Program-made: the position numbers and the translations under genes
The notes under the pieces: model-generated
What the model was told of the DNA's origin: nothing
The model's input: only the letters and a program-made list of their open reading frames with translations
The model's database searches: none
Source of the DNA: Bacillota bacterium
GTDB lineage: Bacteria; Bacillota; Clostridia; Christensenellales; Aristaeellaceae
Assembly: GCA_023436585.1 (NCBI GenBank)
Contig: JAEZIN010000027.1
Location: 62,001-126,000 of the forward strand
Reading direction: 5' to 3'
DNA length: 64,000 nucleotides
Shown here: piece after piece, positions 48,661-57,483 of the stretch
Position numbering within the stretch: position 1 is the stretch's first letter
How the letters are laid out: the number at the start of each line of letters is the position of its first letter

Positions 48661-50223
48661 TTATTGCAGCTTTGCCTTGCGCTCGTCCAGCAGCTGCTGG
48701 CGGAAGGCCACAACCAGTTCAAAGCCGTTTTCCTGCCTGCGGGTGAGGAAGCTGTTCCACTCGGCATCAAACTCTTCCTCGGTAGGCGCGGAGATCAAGG
48801 CAGACAAGGTCTGTTCCCAGTCGATGCTGATCTTGTTGGCCGCGATGGCCGCTTCGCTTTCGCCCGTGGGATCAAGGTTCTTGTAGATGCCGCCGGAGAA
48901 GTCCACATTGGCATTGGCCCAATCCTGCATCTGCTGGATGTAGTCCACCTGCTGGGGCCGCCACTTGTACACGATCACGGGGTTGCGCAGCTGCCAGTAG
49001 GTATCCATGATGCCGTACTTGGTTTCAAACGCACCCACATCCGTCTGGTACTCCGCCAGTACTTCGGGCTTCATGGCTGCCTTGCCGTCCACCATGTCCC
49101 AGGTGACGCCCTCTTCGCCCAGGAAGAAATCCCGCTGGCCTTCCTCGCTGGCCCAGTAGGTGATAAAGCGGATAGCGCGGTCGGGATGCTGGCACGACTT
49201 GGAGATGAACACGGGCAGCCAGCCGGTCATGCTGCCGGGGAAGTTGGTGGGCTTATCCAGGCTGTCGTTGGCGGGGCCGTCCACGGCGATGTATACGGAT
49301 TCCGGGTCCTTTTGATGCAGCAGGGTGTTGGCAGTGACGGCGCTGGTGTATTCCTGCAGCATGCAGAAATAGCGGCCATTGTTCATCTTTTCGCCGGTGG
49401 TGTCGCCAATGAGGATATCGGCGGTGACAAGGCCCTCGGCATACGCCTGGCGCAGCACCTTCAGCCACTTCACATAGGCAGGATCGGTCATACGGTCGTA
49501 AATTTTGCCATCCTTTTCATAGGGGACGGCCAGGAAGTTTTGAATGAACTCGCCCAGGCCATATCCGGCGGCGTTTTGAATGGTCATGGGGGTGATGGGC
49601 TCGCCCTTGAATTCGGGGAAATCGGACTTCAGCTTGCGCAAGGCATTCAGGAAGCCGTCGGGGGTGCGCATGTCGGGGCTGCCCAGGGCTTCGTACAGGT
49701 CCTTGCGGACAAGGAAGGTCTGGTTGGCGTTGGTGGCGCCGGTTTCCCGCATCTGCTGCTCGGTATAGGCTTCGTTGGGCATGCAATAGGTGTTGCCGTC
49801 CGCCTGTTTGTACCAGTTGAGGGTGGCCTGGCCGGCCACGTCATAGAAATACAGGTCATACTTGTCCGCCAGCTCGTTGAGGGGGTACACAAAGCCGCCT
49901 TCCCAGAGCTTATTGAAGGTGGACTGCCAGAAACCCACGGACAGAATGTCCGGCAGGGTGTTGGAGGCCATCATCACCGTCAGCTCCTGGTTGGTATCGC
50001 CGGCGGGGACCACAAAATCAATGGTGACGCCTGTCTTTTTGGTGATATACGCCGCGTTGGCGGTGTTCCAGCGGTTGGCGTACCAGTTGGCATCCACAAA
50101 CCAGGTGAGGGTGACGGGTGAAGTATCCTGCTTCCAACCGGGCTCGGCGGCCTGAGCCATGGCCGCGGGGATGAGCCCCAGCAGCAGGCAGACTGCCATG
50201 ACAAGAGAAAGCAACCGTTTCAT
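48661..50223 (-). CDS. LplA-type extracellular sugar-binding protein, transporter 5
   Basis: A 520-residue protein, starting at ATG 50223 behind AAAGGAGGAAC. The signal peptide ends at AMAQA-AEPGW; a cysteine in its hydrophobic core does not form a lipobox. VTLTWFVDANWYANRWNTAN opens the mature protein, and ASNTLPDILSVGFWQ and YWASEEGQRDFFLGEEGVTWDMVDGK follow the LplA pattern. It should bind a beta-gluco- or manno-oligosaccharide produced by the GH16 enzyme. A 515-codon open frame on the plus strand across this gene is a codon-bias shadow. Confidence 0.88.
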   Translation of the reverse strand: MKRLLSLVMAVCLLLGLIPAAMAQAAEPGWKQDTSPVTLTWFVDANWYANRWNTANAAYITKKTGVTIDFVVPAGDTNQELTVMMASNTLPDILSVGFWQSTFNKLWEGGFVYPLNELADKYDLYFYDVAGQATLNWYKQADGNTYCMPNEAYTEQQMRETGATNANQTFLVRKDLYEALGSPDMRTPDGFLNALRKLKSDFPEFKGEPITPMTIQNAAGYGLGEFIQNFLAVPYEKDGKIYDRMTDPAYVKWLKVLRQAYAEGLVTADILIGDTTGEKMNNGRYFCMLQEYTSAVTANTLLHQKDPESVYIAVDGPANDSLDKPTNFPGSMTGWLPVFISKSCQHPDRAIRFITYWASEEGQRDFFLGEEGVTWDMVDGKAAMKPEVLAEYQTDVGAFETKYGIMDTYWQLRNPVIVYKWRPQQVDYIQQMQDWANANVDFSGGIYKNLDPTGESEAAIAANKISIDWEQTLSALISAPTEEEFDAEWNSFLTRRQENGFELVVAFRQQLLDERKAKLQ

Positions 50224-50274
50224 GAATAGGTTCCTCCTTTATATTCTGGCATCCTTGGATGCCGGATTCCGGGG

Positions 50275-51159
50275 TTACTCCTTGATGGCGCCCAGCATGA
50301 CGCCCTGCACCAGGTACCGCTGCAGGAAGGGATACACCAGCAGTATGGGGGCGGTGGCGATCACCATGGTGGCAAACTTGATGCTGTTGGGGGATACCCG
50401 CCGGCCTAGGGAGCCCAAGGCCTGTTGCTGCATCAATTGGGAGGAATTCTCCGCGATCACCTTGAAGAGCATGGTCTGAATGGGGATGAGGTTCTCATTC
50501 TTGATGAACAGGTAGCCTGTAAAGTGGTCGTTCCAGTGGTACACCCCCGCGAACAGGGCAATGGTGGCCAGCACCGCCTTGGCGTTGGGCAGCACAATGG
50601 TCAAAAAGGTGCGGAAGTCCCCCGCGCCGTCCACCTGAGCGGATTCCTCGATGGAATCGGGCATGGCCTTGAAGAACGTGCGGAAAATCAACATGTTGTA
50701 GTAGGAGAACATTGCCGGGATCACATACACCAGAAAGGAATCGTACATGCCAAGGCCGCGGATCAGCAGGAAGAAGGGGATCAGCCCGCCGTTAAAGAGC
50801 ATGGTGACAAGCCCGAAGCCCATATAAAACTTGCGGCCCATGAGGTGGGTTTTGGACAGGGGGTAGGCGATCATGGCGGTAAAAAACACGTGCACCGTGG
50901 TGGCGATGGCTGTGCGCAGGGCGGAAACCAGCATGGCATTGAGTATGTTCCCGCTGTGGAAAACAGTGAAATAATTGTCCAGCGTCGTGGATTTGGGCAG
51001 CCAGAGGGAGGCGCCCCGCAGCGCATCGGAGCTTTCCAGAAGGGAATTGATGAGGATGTACCATACCGGGTACAGCGTGGTAAAGCAAAGCAGAACCATT
51101 ACAAACCCATTGACGGTATGAAAGAGGGAGAACCTTTTCCGCTTTTTTGCGATCTGCAT
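50275..51159 (-). CDS. ytcP: YtcP-type sugar ABC permease, transporter 5
   Basis: The 294-residue permease starts at ATG 51159 after AAGGAGGGAAAG. FTTLYPVWYILINSLLESSDALRG, MLFNGGLIPFFLLIR and the EAA loop EESAQVDGAGDFRTFLTI fit YtcP. The C-terminus ends VQGVMLGAIKE rather than the common VKG. It lies 15 bases downstream of its LplB partner and 51 bases upstream of the binding-protein gene in the LacI-controlled operon. Confidence 0.9.
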   Translation of the reverse strand: MQIAKKRKRFSLFHTVNGFVMVLLCFTTLYPVWYILINSLLESSDALRGASLWLPKSTTLDNYFTVFHSGNILNAMLVSALRTAIATTVHVFFTAMIAYPLSKTHLMGRKFYMGFGLVTMLFNGGLIPFFLLIRGLGMYDSFLVYVIPAMFSYYNMLIFRTFFKAMPDSIEESAQVDGAGDFRTFLTIVLPNAKAVLATIALFAGVYHWNDHFTGYLFIKNENLIPIQTMLFKVIAENSSQLMQQQALGSLGRRVSPNSIKFATMVIATAPILLVYPFLQRYLVQGVMLGAIKE

Positions 51160-51174
51160 GTCAGCTTTCCCTCC

Positions 51175-52107
51175 TTAGAGCATATTGTCGCCGGTAAGTT
51201 TGCCGGTGACATAGTTGGCGGTAAGCAAAAGTATAAGGGAAATCAGGGACCGGGCCAGGGTTACGGCGGTGGAGTAGGAAAAGCGCCCGGTGACGATGCC
51301 CATGTTGTATACGTACAGGTCGATGGTTTCGCTGGCCCGAAGGTTCATGGAGTTCTTCAGCACGAATACCTGGTCAAAGTTGGAGCCCAGCAGCCCCGCC
51401 ACCGCCAGGATGAACAGCACCGCAATGGTGGGGCGTATCCCCTGTACCGTCACATGCCACATCTTTTGATAGCGGTTGGCCCCGTCGATGTCCGCGGCCT
51501 GGTACAGTTCCGGGTTGATGGCGCTGATGGCGGCGATATAGATGATGGCGTTCCAGCCCAGCTCCTTCCAGACTTCGCTGGCCACGGAAATGGTCCAGAA
51601 ATACTGGGGCATGGCGATGTATGCCACATCCCCCCGCTGGAGGCCAAGGCCGATGGACAGTTGATTGATGAGATTCCGTTCACTGAGCCAGGACAGGAGG
51701 ATGCCGCCAAAGATGGCCCATGATATAAAATGGGGCAGGTAGGAGATGGTTTGCACCGACCGCTTGAAACGTGTGCTCCGGATTTCGTTCAAAAACAGCG
51801 CAAACAGGATGGGCAGCGGAAAGCCCACAGCCAGCTTCCAGAAGGAGATGCCCAAAGTGTTTTGAATCACGCGCCAAAACCTAGGCTCCTTGAAAAATTC
51901 CGCAAAGAAGTTAACACCCACAAACGGCGCCTGGGTCATTGGCTTTGCCAGGTCAAACTGGAAAAACGCAAAGATCAGGAAGGCCATGGGGATATAAGAG
52001 AAAATCACCATCCAGGCCATTCCCGGCAGCACCATCATCTGGAGCGCCTTCTGCCTTTTGAGCCGCTTTTTCCATCCGCCCTTTGGGATCGCCGCCGGCT
52101 GTAGCAT
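51175..52107 (-). CDS. lplB: LplB-type sugar ABC permease, transporter 5
   Basis: A 310-residue permease, first of its operon, started at ATG 52107 behind GAGGAGG. The membrane-spanning MVLPGMAWMVIFSYIPMAFLI and the EAA loop YQAADIDGANRYQKMWHV (Q-A-A-D in place of E-A-A) identify an LplB protein with a slightly altered ATPase-docking loop. A LacI-type operator (52122-52137) sits 15 bases ahead, between the lacI stop and this ribosome site, so the operon is probably repressed by the LacI protein. Confidence 0.9.
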   Translation of the reverse strand: MLQPAAIPKGGWKKRLKRQKALQMMVLPGMAWMVIFSYIPMAFLIFAFFQFDLAKPMTQAPFVGVNFFAEFFKEPRFWRVIQNTLGISFWKLAVGFPLPILFALFLNEIRSTRFKRSVQTISYLPHFISWAIFGGILLSWLSERNLINQLSIGLGLQRGDVAYIAMPQYFWTISVASEVWKELGWNAIIYIAAISAINPELYQAADIDGANRYQKMWHVTVQGIRPTIAVLFILAVAGLLGSNFDQVFVLKNSMNLRASETIDLYVYNMGIVTGRFSYSTAVTLARSLISLILLLTANYVTGKLTGDNML

Positions 52108-52121
52108 ACGGTTTCCTCCTC

Positions 52122-52137
52122 ACGAAAGGGGTTTCGT
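52122..52137. promoter_or_regulatory. LacI-type operator ACGAAA-N4-TTTCGT before lplB
   Basis: A 16-base palindrome with perfect six-base arms in the 49-base gap between lacI and lplB. The same motif occurs at 53188-53203 in front of lacI, which ties both sites to the LacI protein encoded between them. Confidence 0.7.
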
Positions 52138-52156
52138 AAATGGGTAAAAAAATTCG

Positions 52157-53182
52157 TTACACGATGGGTGCGCAGGATGAACGAACCACCAGCGATACCG
52201 GCAGCCGCGTAACGTTGGGCGGAACATCGCCGCCCTCGATGAGGGAGATGCACATGGCGGCAGCCGTGCTGCCTATTTGGCCCCGGGGCTGGCTTACTGT
52301 GGTCAGCCGCCAGGGTGACATTTGATCTTCATTCACATTGTCAAAGCCGGTCACTGAAATATCCTGGGGTACCCGAAGCCCATGCTGGGACATGCAATAC
52401 AGCGCGCCGCTGGCCAAAGCATCGCAGTTGCAAAGCAGCGCCGTTCCGTCATACCCCTTGTCCAGAAGCCTTTCCATGGCGGCATAACCATCCTGAAAGC
52501 CGAACCCATCGGCGATGATCACCTGATCCATGGAAAAGTGGAGCTGCCTTGCTTGCAAAGCCTTTGCAAAGCCTGCCAAACGCTCTTCTCCCGAGGGGGT
52601 GCCGCGCGGGGCGGCCATGTGCAGCATTTTCTTATGCCCGAGGGAATGGAGGTATGCCACCAACAGGTCCATACCCTGAACGTTGTCGGAAAGCACAGAG
52701 GGGCGGCCCGCAAAATCAAAGTCCACCAGCACACAGTGCATGCCGCTATGCAAAAGCTCCGCCACCTGGGGATGGGAATAATCCGCAGCCATCACCAGCA
52801 CGGCATCCAGCCCCCGGTAGCGGCAGTTCTCCAGCAAGGTCCGCTTCTTGGGGCCAACCTTGTTGCCAAGGAACATAATCTGATAGCCGGCCTCCTCCAC
52901 CTCCCGCTTGAAATGCTCCAGAATTTCACTGAAGTGGGGGTGGGAAAGACCCAAGTGCTCAAAATCGACATACAGCACGCCGATGAGGTAGCTGCGCTTG
53001 GTGACAAGCATCCTGGCGTTGACGCTGGGTTCGAACTGCATGGCTTTTGCCGCCGCCAAAACACGCTGCCGCGTTTTTTCGCTGACATCGGTATAGCCGT
53101 TGAGCGCCTTGGAGGTCGTGGCAACACTTAAATTGAGCGACTTCGCCAGATCATAAATGGTGGGCAATAAAAACAACCTCAT
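52157..53182 (-). CDS. LacI-family repressor of the beta-glycan locus
   Basis: The protein of up to 341 residues has the LacI helix-turn-helix TIYDLAKSLNLSVATTSKALNGY at its start, then a periplasmic-binding-protein-like effector domain (LIGVLYVDFEHLGLSHPHFSEI ... DISVTGFDNVNEDQMSPW). The start is ATG 53182, or TTG 53167, which would place the HTH at the usual distance and uses TGAGG as ribosome site. The operator covering its own transcription start implies autorepression, and the second operator lies before lplB. The effector is probably an imported oligosaccharide or its product. Confidence 0.88.
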   Translation of the reverse strand: MRLFLLPTIYDLAKSLNLSVATTSKALNGYTDVSEKTRQRVLAAAKAMQFEPSVNARMLVTKRSYLIGVLYVDFEHLGLSHPHFSEILEHFKREVEEAGYQIMFLGNKVGPKKRTLLENCRYRGLDAVLVMAADYSHPQVAELLHSGMHCVLVDFDFAGRPSVLSDNVQGMDLLVAYLHSLGHKKMLHMAAPRGTPSGEERLAGFAKALQARQLHFSMDQVIIADGFGFQDGYAAMERLLDKGYDGTALLCNCDALASGALYCMSQHGLRVPQDISVTGFDNVNEDQMSPWRLTTVSQPRGQIGSTAAAMCISLIEGGDVPPNVTRLPVSLVVRSSCAPIV

Positions 53183-53187
53183 TTTTT

Positions 53188-53203
53188 TCGAAACCCGTTT
53201 CGT
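53188..53203. promoter_or_regulatory. LacI-type operator before lacI
   Basis: On the minus strand it reads ACGAAA-CGGG-TTTCGA: the same arms and spacer length as the 52122 site, with one change in the last base. It begins seven bases after the -10 box of the lacI promoter and so covers the transcription start. Confidence 0.7.
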
Positions 53204-53210
53204 TAATGGA

Positions 53211-53239
53211 AGTATATATGGAAATGCATCATCTGTCAA
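53211..53239 (-). promoter_or_regulatory. Promoter of lacI
   Basis: On the minus strand TTGACA (53239-53234) and TATACT (53216-53211) are 17 bases apart: a near-consensus vegetative promoter immediately upstream of the operator. Confidence 0.75.
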
Positions 53240-53422
53240 TATGAAATTCTGAATTTTTTTGTAGCACAATGGCTCATCAGCCGTTCATTTGCGCAGAGCC
53301 AGTATGCCCATATCGTTTTTGTCCAGCAGGAACAGAAGGGGACATGATCAAAACCGTTCCACCCTAGAACCCCTTAAGATCATCTGGAAGCCTTGTCAAC
53401 ACAACCAAATGCGTATGTTCCT

Positions 53423-53450
53423 TTTAAACCCGCCGCTTCTGTGCTAAAAT
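53423..53450 (+). promoter_or_regulatory. Promoter of the Uup-like ABC-F gene
   Basis: TTTAAA (53423-53428) and TAAAAT (53445-53450) are 16 bases apart, and TG one base before the -10 makes it an extended -10 box. The start codon is 37 bases downstream. Confidence 0.45.
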
Positions 53451-53486
53451 AATTCCATAGAACTCACAAACGCTGCGAGGTGTAAC

Positions 53487-55301
53487 TTGGTCTTATTATC
53501 TGTTGAAAAGATCAGCAAAAGTTTTTCTGATAGAACGCTTTTGCAGGATGTGTCACTATACATAAGCGATACCGATAAAATCGGCATCATTGGTGTCAAC
53601 GGCACGGGCAAAACCACGCTGCTCAATCTCCTTGCCGGGCTGATCACGCCGGACAAAGGCACGATCAGCAAATCTTCCGGTGCCCGTATTGCGTATTTGC
53701 AGCAAAACCCTGTATTTGATAAGGGCTCATCGTTGCTTTCCATTGTACTTGATCACACAGGTTCGCATTCTAAATGCGGCCCGGAATACGAAGCCAAGAC
53801 CATCTTGACCAAGCTGGGCTTTACGGACTTTGACATGGACACAAGCTCCATGTCCGAGGGCGAAAAAAAGCGCGTTGCAATTGCACGCGCACTGATGAGC
53901 CCCTGCGAGTTGCTTATCCTGGACGAGCCTACCAACCACCTGGACAGCGACATGGTGGCTTGGCTGGAGGCCTATTTAAAGCGCTATACCGGCGCTATCG
54001 TTATGGTCACCCATGACCGCTATTTTCTGGACCGCGTGACCAACCGCATCGTTGAAATCGACGCAGGCGCATTGTATTCCTATAGCGGAAACTACGCACA
54101 GTTCCTGGCGCTAAAAGCGCAGCGCGAAGAAATGGAGACTGCCACCCAGCGCAAGAACCGCAGCCTGTACAGGCGCGAGCTGGAATGGATACAGCGCGGC
54201 GCCAGGGCGCGCAGCACGAAAGCCAAATCCAGGATCGAGCGCTTTGAGGCTTTGCAAGACGGTGCGCCTGCCGCGCCGGAAGCAGCACTGATCATGGATT
54301 CCGTATCCTCCAGACTGGGCAAAAAGACCATTGAAGTAAGCCATATCACCAAATCCTTTGGCGGCCGCCGCGTCGTCAAGGATTTTTCGCACGTTCTTTT
54401 GCGGGATGCGCGCATCGGTATCATTGGCAAAAATGGCTGCGGCAAAACGACGCTGATGAAGATGATTGCGGGCGTTTTGGCGCCGGATGCCGGTAGCGTT
54501 GTGCTGGGTGAAACCGTGAAAGTAGGCTATGTCTCCCAGGTGTGGGATACGCCGCCGGCCACCATGCGCGTGATTGATTATATACGCGAGGAATCGGATC
54601 AAATCGAAACAAACGAGGGTATGGTCTCCGCGGCGAAAATGCTGGAGCGGTTCTTGTTTCCCTCCAGTGTACAGTGGACGCCGGTTGGCAAGCTCTCCGG
54701 CGGTGAAAAGCGCCGGCTGTTCCTCTTGCGTATCCTGATGGGCGCACCCAATATTCTGCTGCTTGATGAACCCACCAATGACTTGGATACCGCTACCCTG
54801 ACCGTGCTTGAGGATTACCTGGAGGACTTTAACGGCGCGGTCATCACCATATCCCACGACCGTTATTTCCTGGATAAAGTCGTGGATACGATCTTCGAAT
54901 TCCGGGAGAATGGCGATATACGCAAGTTTACCGGCGGCTATACCGATTATCTGGAAAAGCGCGGTTCAGAAGCGGGCGATTCGGATGCGGCGGCGACAAG
55001 CAAAGCCGGCAGGACAGACAAACCAAAATCAGCCGAGCCTACTCAAACCGAAAAAAAGCAAACCAAACTAAAATTCACATTCAGCGAGCAGCGCGAATTC
55101 AACACCATAGATGATGACATAGCACTTCTTGAAGAGAAGCTTGGGCAGGCCGAGGCCGGCATCAACCAATATGCCAGCGATTATGAAAGGCTGAAACCCT
55201 TTCTTGAGGAAAAAGAACGGCTCGAGGCTGAGTTGGCGATCAAAATGGACCGGTGGGTGTTTTTAAATGAGCTGGCGGAGAGGATCAAGGCTAATATGTA
55301 G
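53487..55301 (+). CDS. ABC-F family ATPase, Uup-like
   Basis: The 604-residue soluble ATPase starts with TTG 53487 after GCGAGGTG. Walker A motifs are GVNGTGKTT and GKNGCGKTT, Walker B motifs LLILDEPTNHLD and ILLLDEPTNDLD. The first signature reads MSEGEKKR instead of LSGGE, the second is LSGGEKRR. The linker RRELEWIQRGARARSTKAKSRI is the Uup hallmark, and a C-terminal coiled coil (about 520-600) follows a Lys/Thr-rich spacer. Uup proteins act on the ribosome and on branched DNA intermediates. It stands alone. The altered first signature is seen in some Uup homologues and need not mean loss of activity. Confidence 0.9.
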   Translation: MVLLSVEKISKSFSDRTLLQDVSLYISDTDKIGIIGVNGTGKTTLLNLLAGLITPDKGTISKSSGARIAYLQQNPVFDKGSSLLSIVLDHTGSHSKCGPEYEAKTILTKLGFTDFDMDTSSMSEGEKKRVAIARALMSPCELLILDEPTNHLDSDMVAWLEAYLKRYTGAIVMVTHDRYFLDRVTNRIVEIDAGALYSYSGNYAQFLALKAQREEMETATQRKNRSLYRRELEWIQRGARARSTKAKSRIERFEALQDGAPAAPEAALIMDSVSSRLGKKTIEVSHITKSFGGRRVVKDFSHVLLRDARIGIIGKNGCGKTTLMKMIAGVLAPDAGSVVLGETVKVGYVSQVWDTPPATMRVIDYIREESDQIETNEGMVSAAKMLERFLFPSSVQWTPVGKLSGGEKRRLFLLRILMGAPNILLLDEPTNDLDTATLTVLEDYLEDFNGAVITISHDRYFLDKVVDTIFEFRENGDIRKFTGGYTDYLEKRGSEAGDSDAAATSKAGRTDKPKSAEPTQTEKKQTKLKFTFSEQREFNTIDDDIALLEEKLGQAEAGINQYASDYERLKPFLEEKERLEAELAIKMDRWVFLNELAERIKANM

Positions 55302-55358
55302 CACAGGGAACTTTCTTATTGCACCCAATTCCAGTTTCATTTTCTGCTGTTATACAAC

Positions 55359-55387
55359 TTGTTTGGATTTGCCACGATATATATCAT
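55359..55387 (+). promoter_or_regulatory. Possible promoter of the DUF3089 gene
   Basis: TTGTTT (55359-55364) and TATCAT (55382-55387) are 17 bases apart, 36 bases before the start codon. Confidence 0.4.
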
Positions 55388-55422
55388 ACTACAGTAAGAC
55401 AAAGCCGTAAGGAGAGAATGCC

Positions 55423-56466
55423 ATGAAAAAGAAGTACATCCTTGTAGCAGCCATTCTTTGCGTGTGCATGCTTGCCGCCCAGAGTGCCGGTGGCCTGGGC
55501 GCTGCATCCGCAAAGGCGGAAACCACCCTGAATGCAGACGACGTGAATAATGTGACCGATTACTCTAAGCCTTATAATTGGCTCAGCGCGGACATGTCGG
55601 GCAGCTTGCCTGTGGATGTATTTTACCTGTACCCGACAGCATGGCAAAAGGGTCCGAACGATTCCAATTACTGCTCCGTCGATAATGCATCCATGATAAA
55701 AGGCGCCAATGGTGCCTTTAACCGGCAGGCGACGGCGTTTTTACCGGTAGGCAATATTTATGCGCCGTATTATCGGCAAGCGGATGCGATGTATACCTTG
55801 ACCCTGCCCACGATCGCGCAGCAAGATGAATCGGTACGGATTATTCCGGCGGCGGACGGGGTCGCCGCGTTCAATTATTATCTGGATCACTATAACAAGG
55901 GAAGGCCGTTCATATTGGCAGGGCATTCCCAAGGTTCCAACGTGCTTCTGTATATTCTGGCCCAGTTAAAAGACCAACCGGAAGTGCTCGGCAGAATGGT
56001 TGCCGCTTATGTGATCGGCTTTTCTGTAACGAAAGATTATCTTGCGCAGAATGCTCCCCTGAAATTTGCCACAGGCCCCGATGACACCGGTGTCATTATT
56101 TCCTACAACACGGAGGCGCAAGGGGTAACAAACAGTCCGCTTGTGCGCCCCGGCGCCCTCGCGATCAACCCCATCTCGTGGACGCTGACTGATTTGGAAG
56201 CGCCCAAGGAGGATAATGCGGGTTCCATCAGGCCGGTCACCATGGCCTTGTCCGACTTGACACCTGTGAAAGACTTCGCCTCCGCGCAAGTCGATACCGT
56301 AAGAGGTGTTGTTATCTGTAAATCTGTTGACGCCAGCAAGTTTTCGATACAGGGATTCCCGGGTGTGTACCATTCTTATGATTATCCGTTCTACTTCTAC
56401 AATATCCGCCAAAACGCGCAAAACAGGGTGGAGAAATACCTGGCGGCCCATCCTTCGGGCAAATAA
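55423..56466 (+). CDS. Exported alpha/beta-hydrolase, DUF3089 family
   Basis: A 347-residue protein with a signal peptide (end near ASAKA-ETTL), started at ATG 55423 after AAGGAG. VDVFYLYPTAW and QATAFLPVGNIYAPYYRQA are the family's N-terminal marks. FILAGHSQGSNVLLYIL gives the nucleophile elbow GHSQG, and a late HSYDYPFYFYNI supplies a candidate histidine. The family is assumed to hydrolyse esters, but its substrates are not known to me. It is a single-gene unit closed by a terminator, with no functional link to the neighbours visible. Confidence 0.82.
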   Translation: MKKKYILVAAILCVCMLAAQSAGGLGAASAKAETTLNADDVNNVTDYSKPYNWLSADMSGSLPVDVFYLYPTAWQKGPNDSNYCSVDNASMIKGANGAFNRQATAFLPVGNIYAPYYRQADAMYTLTLPTIAQQDESVRIIPAADGVAAFNYYLDHYNKGRPFILAGHSQGSNVLLYILAQLKDQPEVLGRMVAAYVIGFSVTKDYLAQNAPLKFATGPDDTGVIISYNTEAQGVTNSPLVRPGALAINPISWTLTDLEAPKEDNAGSIRPVTMALSDLTPVKDFASAQVDTVRGVVICKSVDASKFSIQGFPGVYHSYDYPFYFYNIRQNAQNRVEKYLAAHPSGK

Positions 56467-56510
56467 AAAAGAGAAGTCATGAAATTCTTTGAGAAATCCC
56501 ATATACAGCA

Positions 56511-56541
56511 AAAATGACCCGTCACAGCCGGGTCACTTTTT
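56511..56541. terminator. Terminator after the DUF3089 gene
   Basis: TGACCCG (56515-56521) and CGGGTCA (56529-56535) pair around a seven-base loop; A-run on the left and T-run on the right. Confidence 0.75.
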
Positions 56542-56543
56542 GA

Positions 56544-56571
56544 TTGACAATGTTTTACGTTCCTATATGAT
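56544..56571 (+). promoter_or_regulatory. Promoter of the acyltransferase gene
   Basis: TTGACA (56544-56549) and TATGAT (56566-56571) are 16 bases apart, 50 bases before the start codon and directly after the preceding terminator. Confidence 0.65.
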
Positions 56572-56621
56572 AGTGATATGGCATCATAAAATGCAATCTT
56601 TTGTCGACAAGGAGATGTCAA

Positions 56622-57326
56622 ATGGGAAAATTGTTTAAGGCCGTTGGCGCTGTGATACGAATCTTTTCAAAGAGGATGAAGACCGTTTGGGATGTCCCCT
56701 TTGACGGCGAGCCCTGCGTCTTCTTATGTAATCACGCAGGCGCTTTGGGTCCCATTGATATGAGTACGAAATTCTCCTTGCGCGGCAAGTGCTTTTATTG
56801 GATGAATGCCGACATGATGGACCGCAAGGCCGTACCCGCCTATGTGCGCCAGGATTATTGGTGGCAGCCCGGTTGCTTTATGGAACCGCTTTTTAACATC
56901 ACACTGCCTTATATTGCTGCATTCCTCCTGCCGCCTCTTTTGAAAAGTGCGCCGGGCGTGCCCGTTTATCATGACGCACGGGGCGTTAAGACGTTTCGCC
57001 AAAGCATCCGGCATTTAAAAAATGGGAACTGCTTGGTTATCTTTCCGGAGCAGCCTTCAGGCTACCAATCCCATCACACGTGGATAAACGAAGGCTTTTT
57101 GCAGATTGCGCCCCTCGCCTACCGCACACTTGGGATAGAGCTCAAGTTCTATCCTGTGCATTTGGATCATAAAAACCATCTCTTCCATGTCAGCGCACCT
57201 ATCCGCTATGAGCCCGGCGTCCCCCTGGATGCGCAGACACCGGCACTGATTGAAGCCATTCGCCTCGGTATTCATCCCCCCGAGCCAATGCAGGAATCAA
57301 AGCAGCAAAGCGCTCTGGAAATCTAA
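56622..57326 (+). CDS. PlsC-like lysophospholipid acyltransferase family protein, divergent
   Basis: The 234-residue protein starts at ATG 56622 after AAGGAGATG. VFLCNHAGALGPID stands where PlsC proteins have NHxxxxD, but the spacing between H and D is seven residues instead of four. LVIFPEQPSGY corresponds to the FPEG substrate motif with Q for G, and ELKFYPVHL to the later PV block. It has hydrophobic segments near the N-terminus and middle (PYIAAFLLPPLL). It may acylate a lyso-lipid or glycolipid. The unusual first motif makes the exact activity doubtful. It is a single gene with its own promoter. Confidence 0.65.
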   Translation: MGKLFKAVGAVIRIFSKRMKTVWDVPFDGEPCVFLCNHAGALGPIDMSTKFSLRGKCFYWMNADMMDRKAVPAYVRQDYWWQPGCFMEPLFNITLPYIAAFLLPPLLKSAPGVPVYHDARGVKTFRQSIRHLKNGNCLVIFPEQPSGYQSHHTWINEGFLQIAPLAYRTLGIELKFYPVHLDHKNHLFHVSAPIRYEPGVPLDAQTPALIEAIRLGIHPPEPMQESKQQSALEI

Positions 57327-57442
57327 ACGGATAGGGATCAGCTGTCCCCTATCAAAGGGAGGCAATCCAAAGGGACTGGCCCACTATGTTCTTGGTTTGT
57401 GTGTGTGCTATTCACCGATTATTTTTTGCAAAAATGAAGTTG

Positions 57443-57451
57443 TGATATAAT
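57443..57451 (+). promoter_or_regulatory. Extended -10 promoter of the exonuclease III gene
   Basis: TGATATAAT is a perfect extended -10 element 32 bases before the start codon; the -35 region is only T-rich, which extended -10 promoters tolerate. Confidence 0.5.
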
Positions 57452-57483
57452 AAAGGCAAAAGCCGCACAAAGGAGAACCGTTT

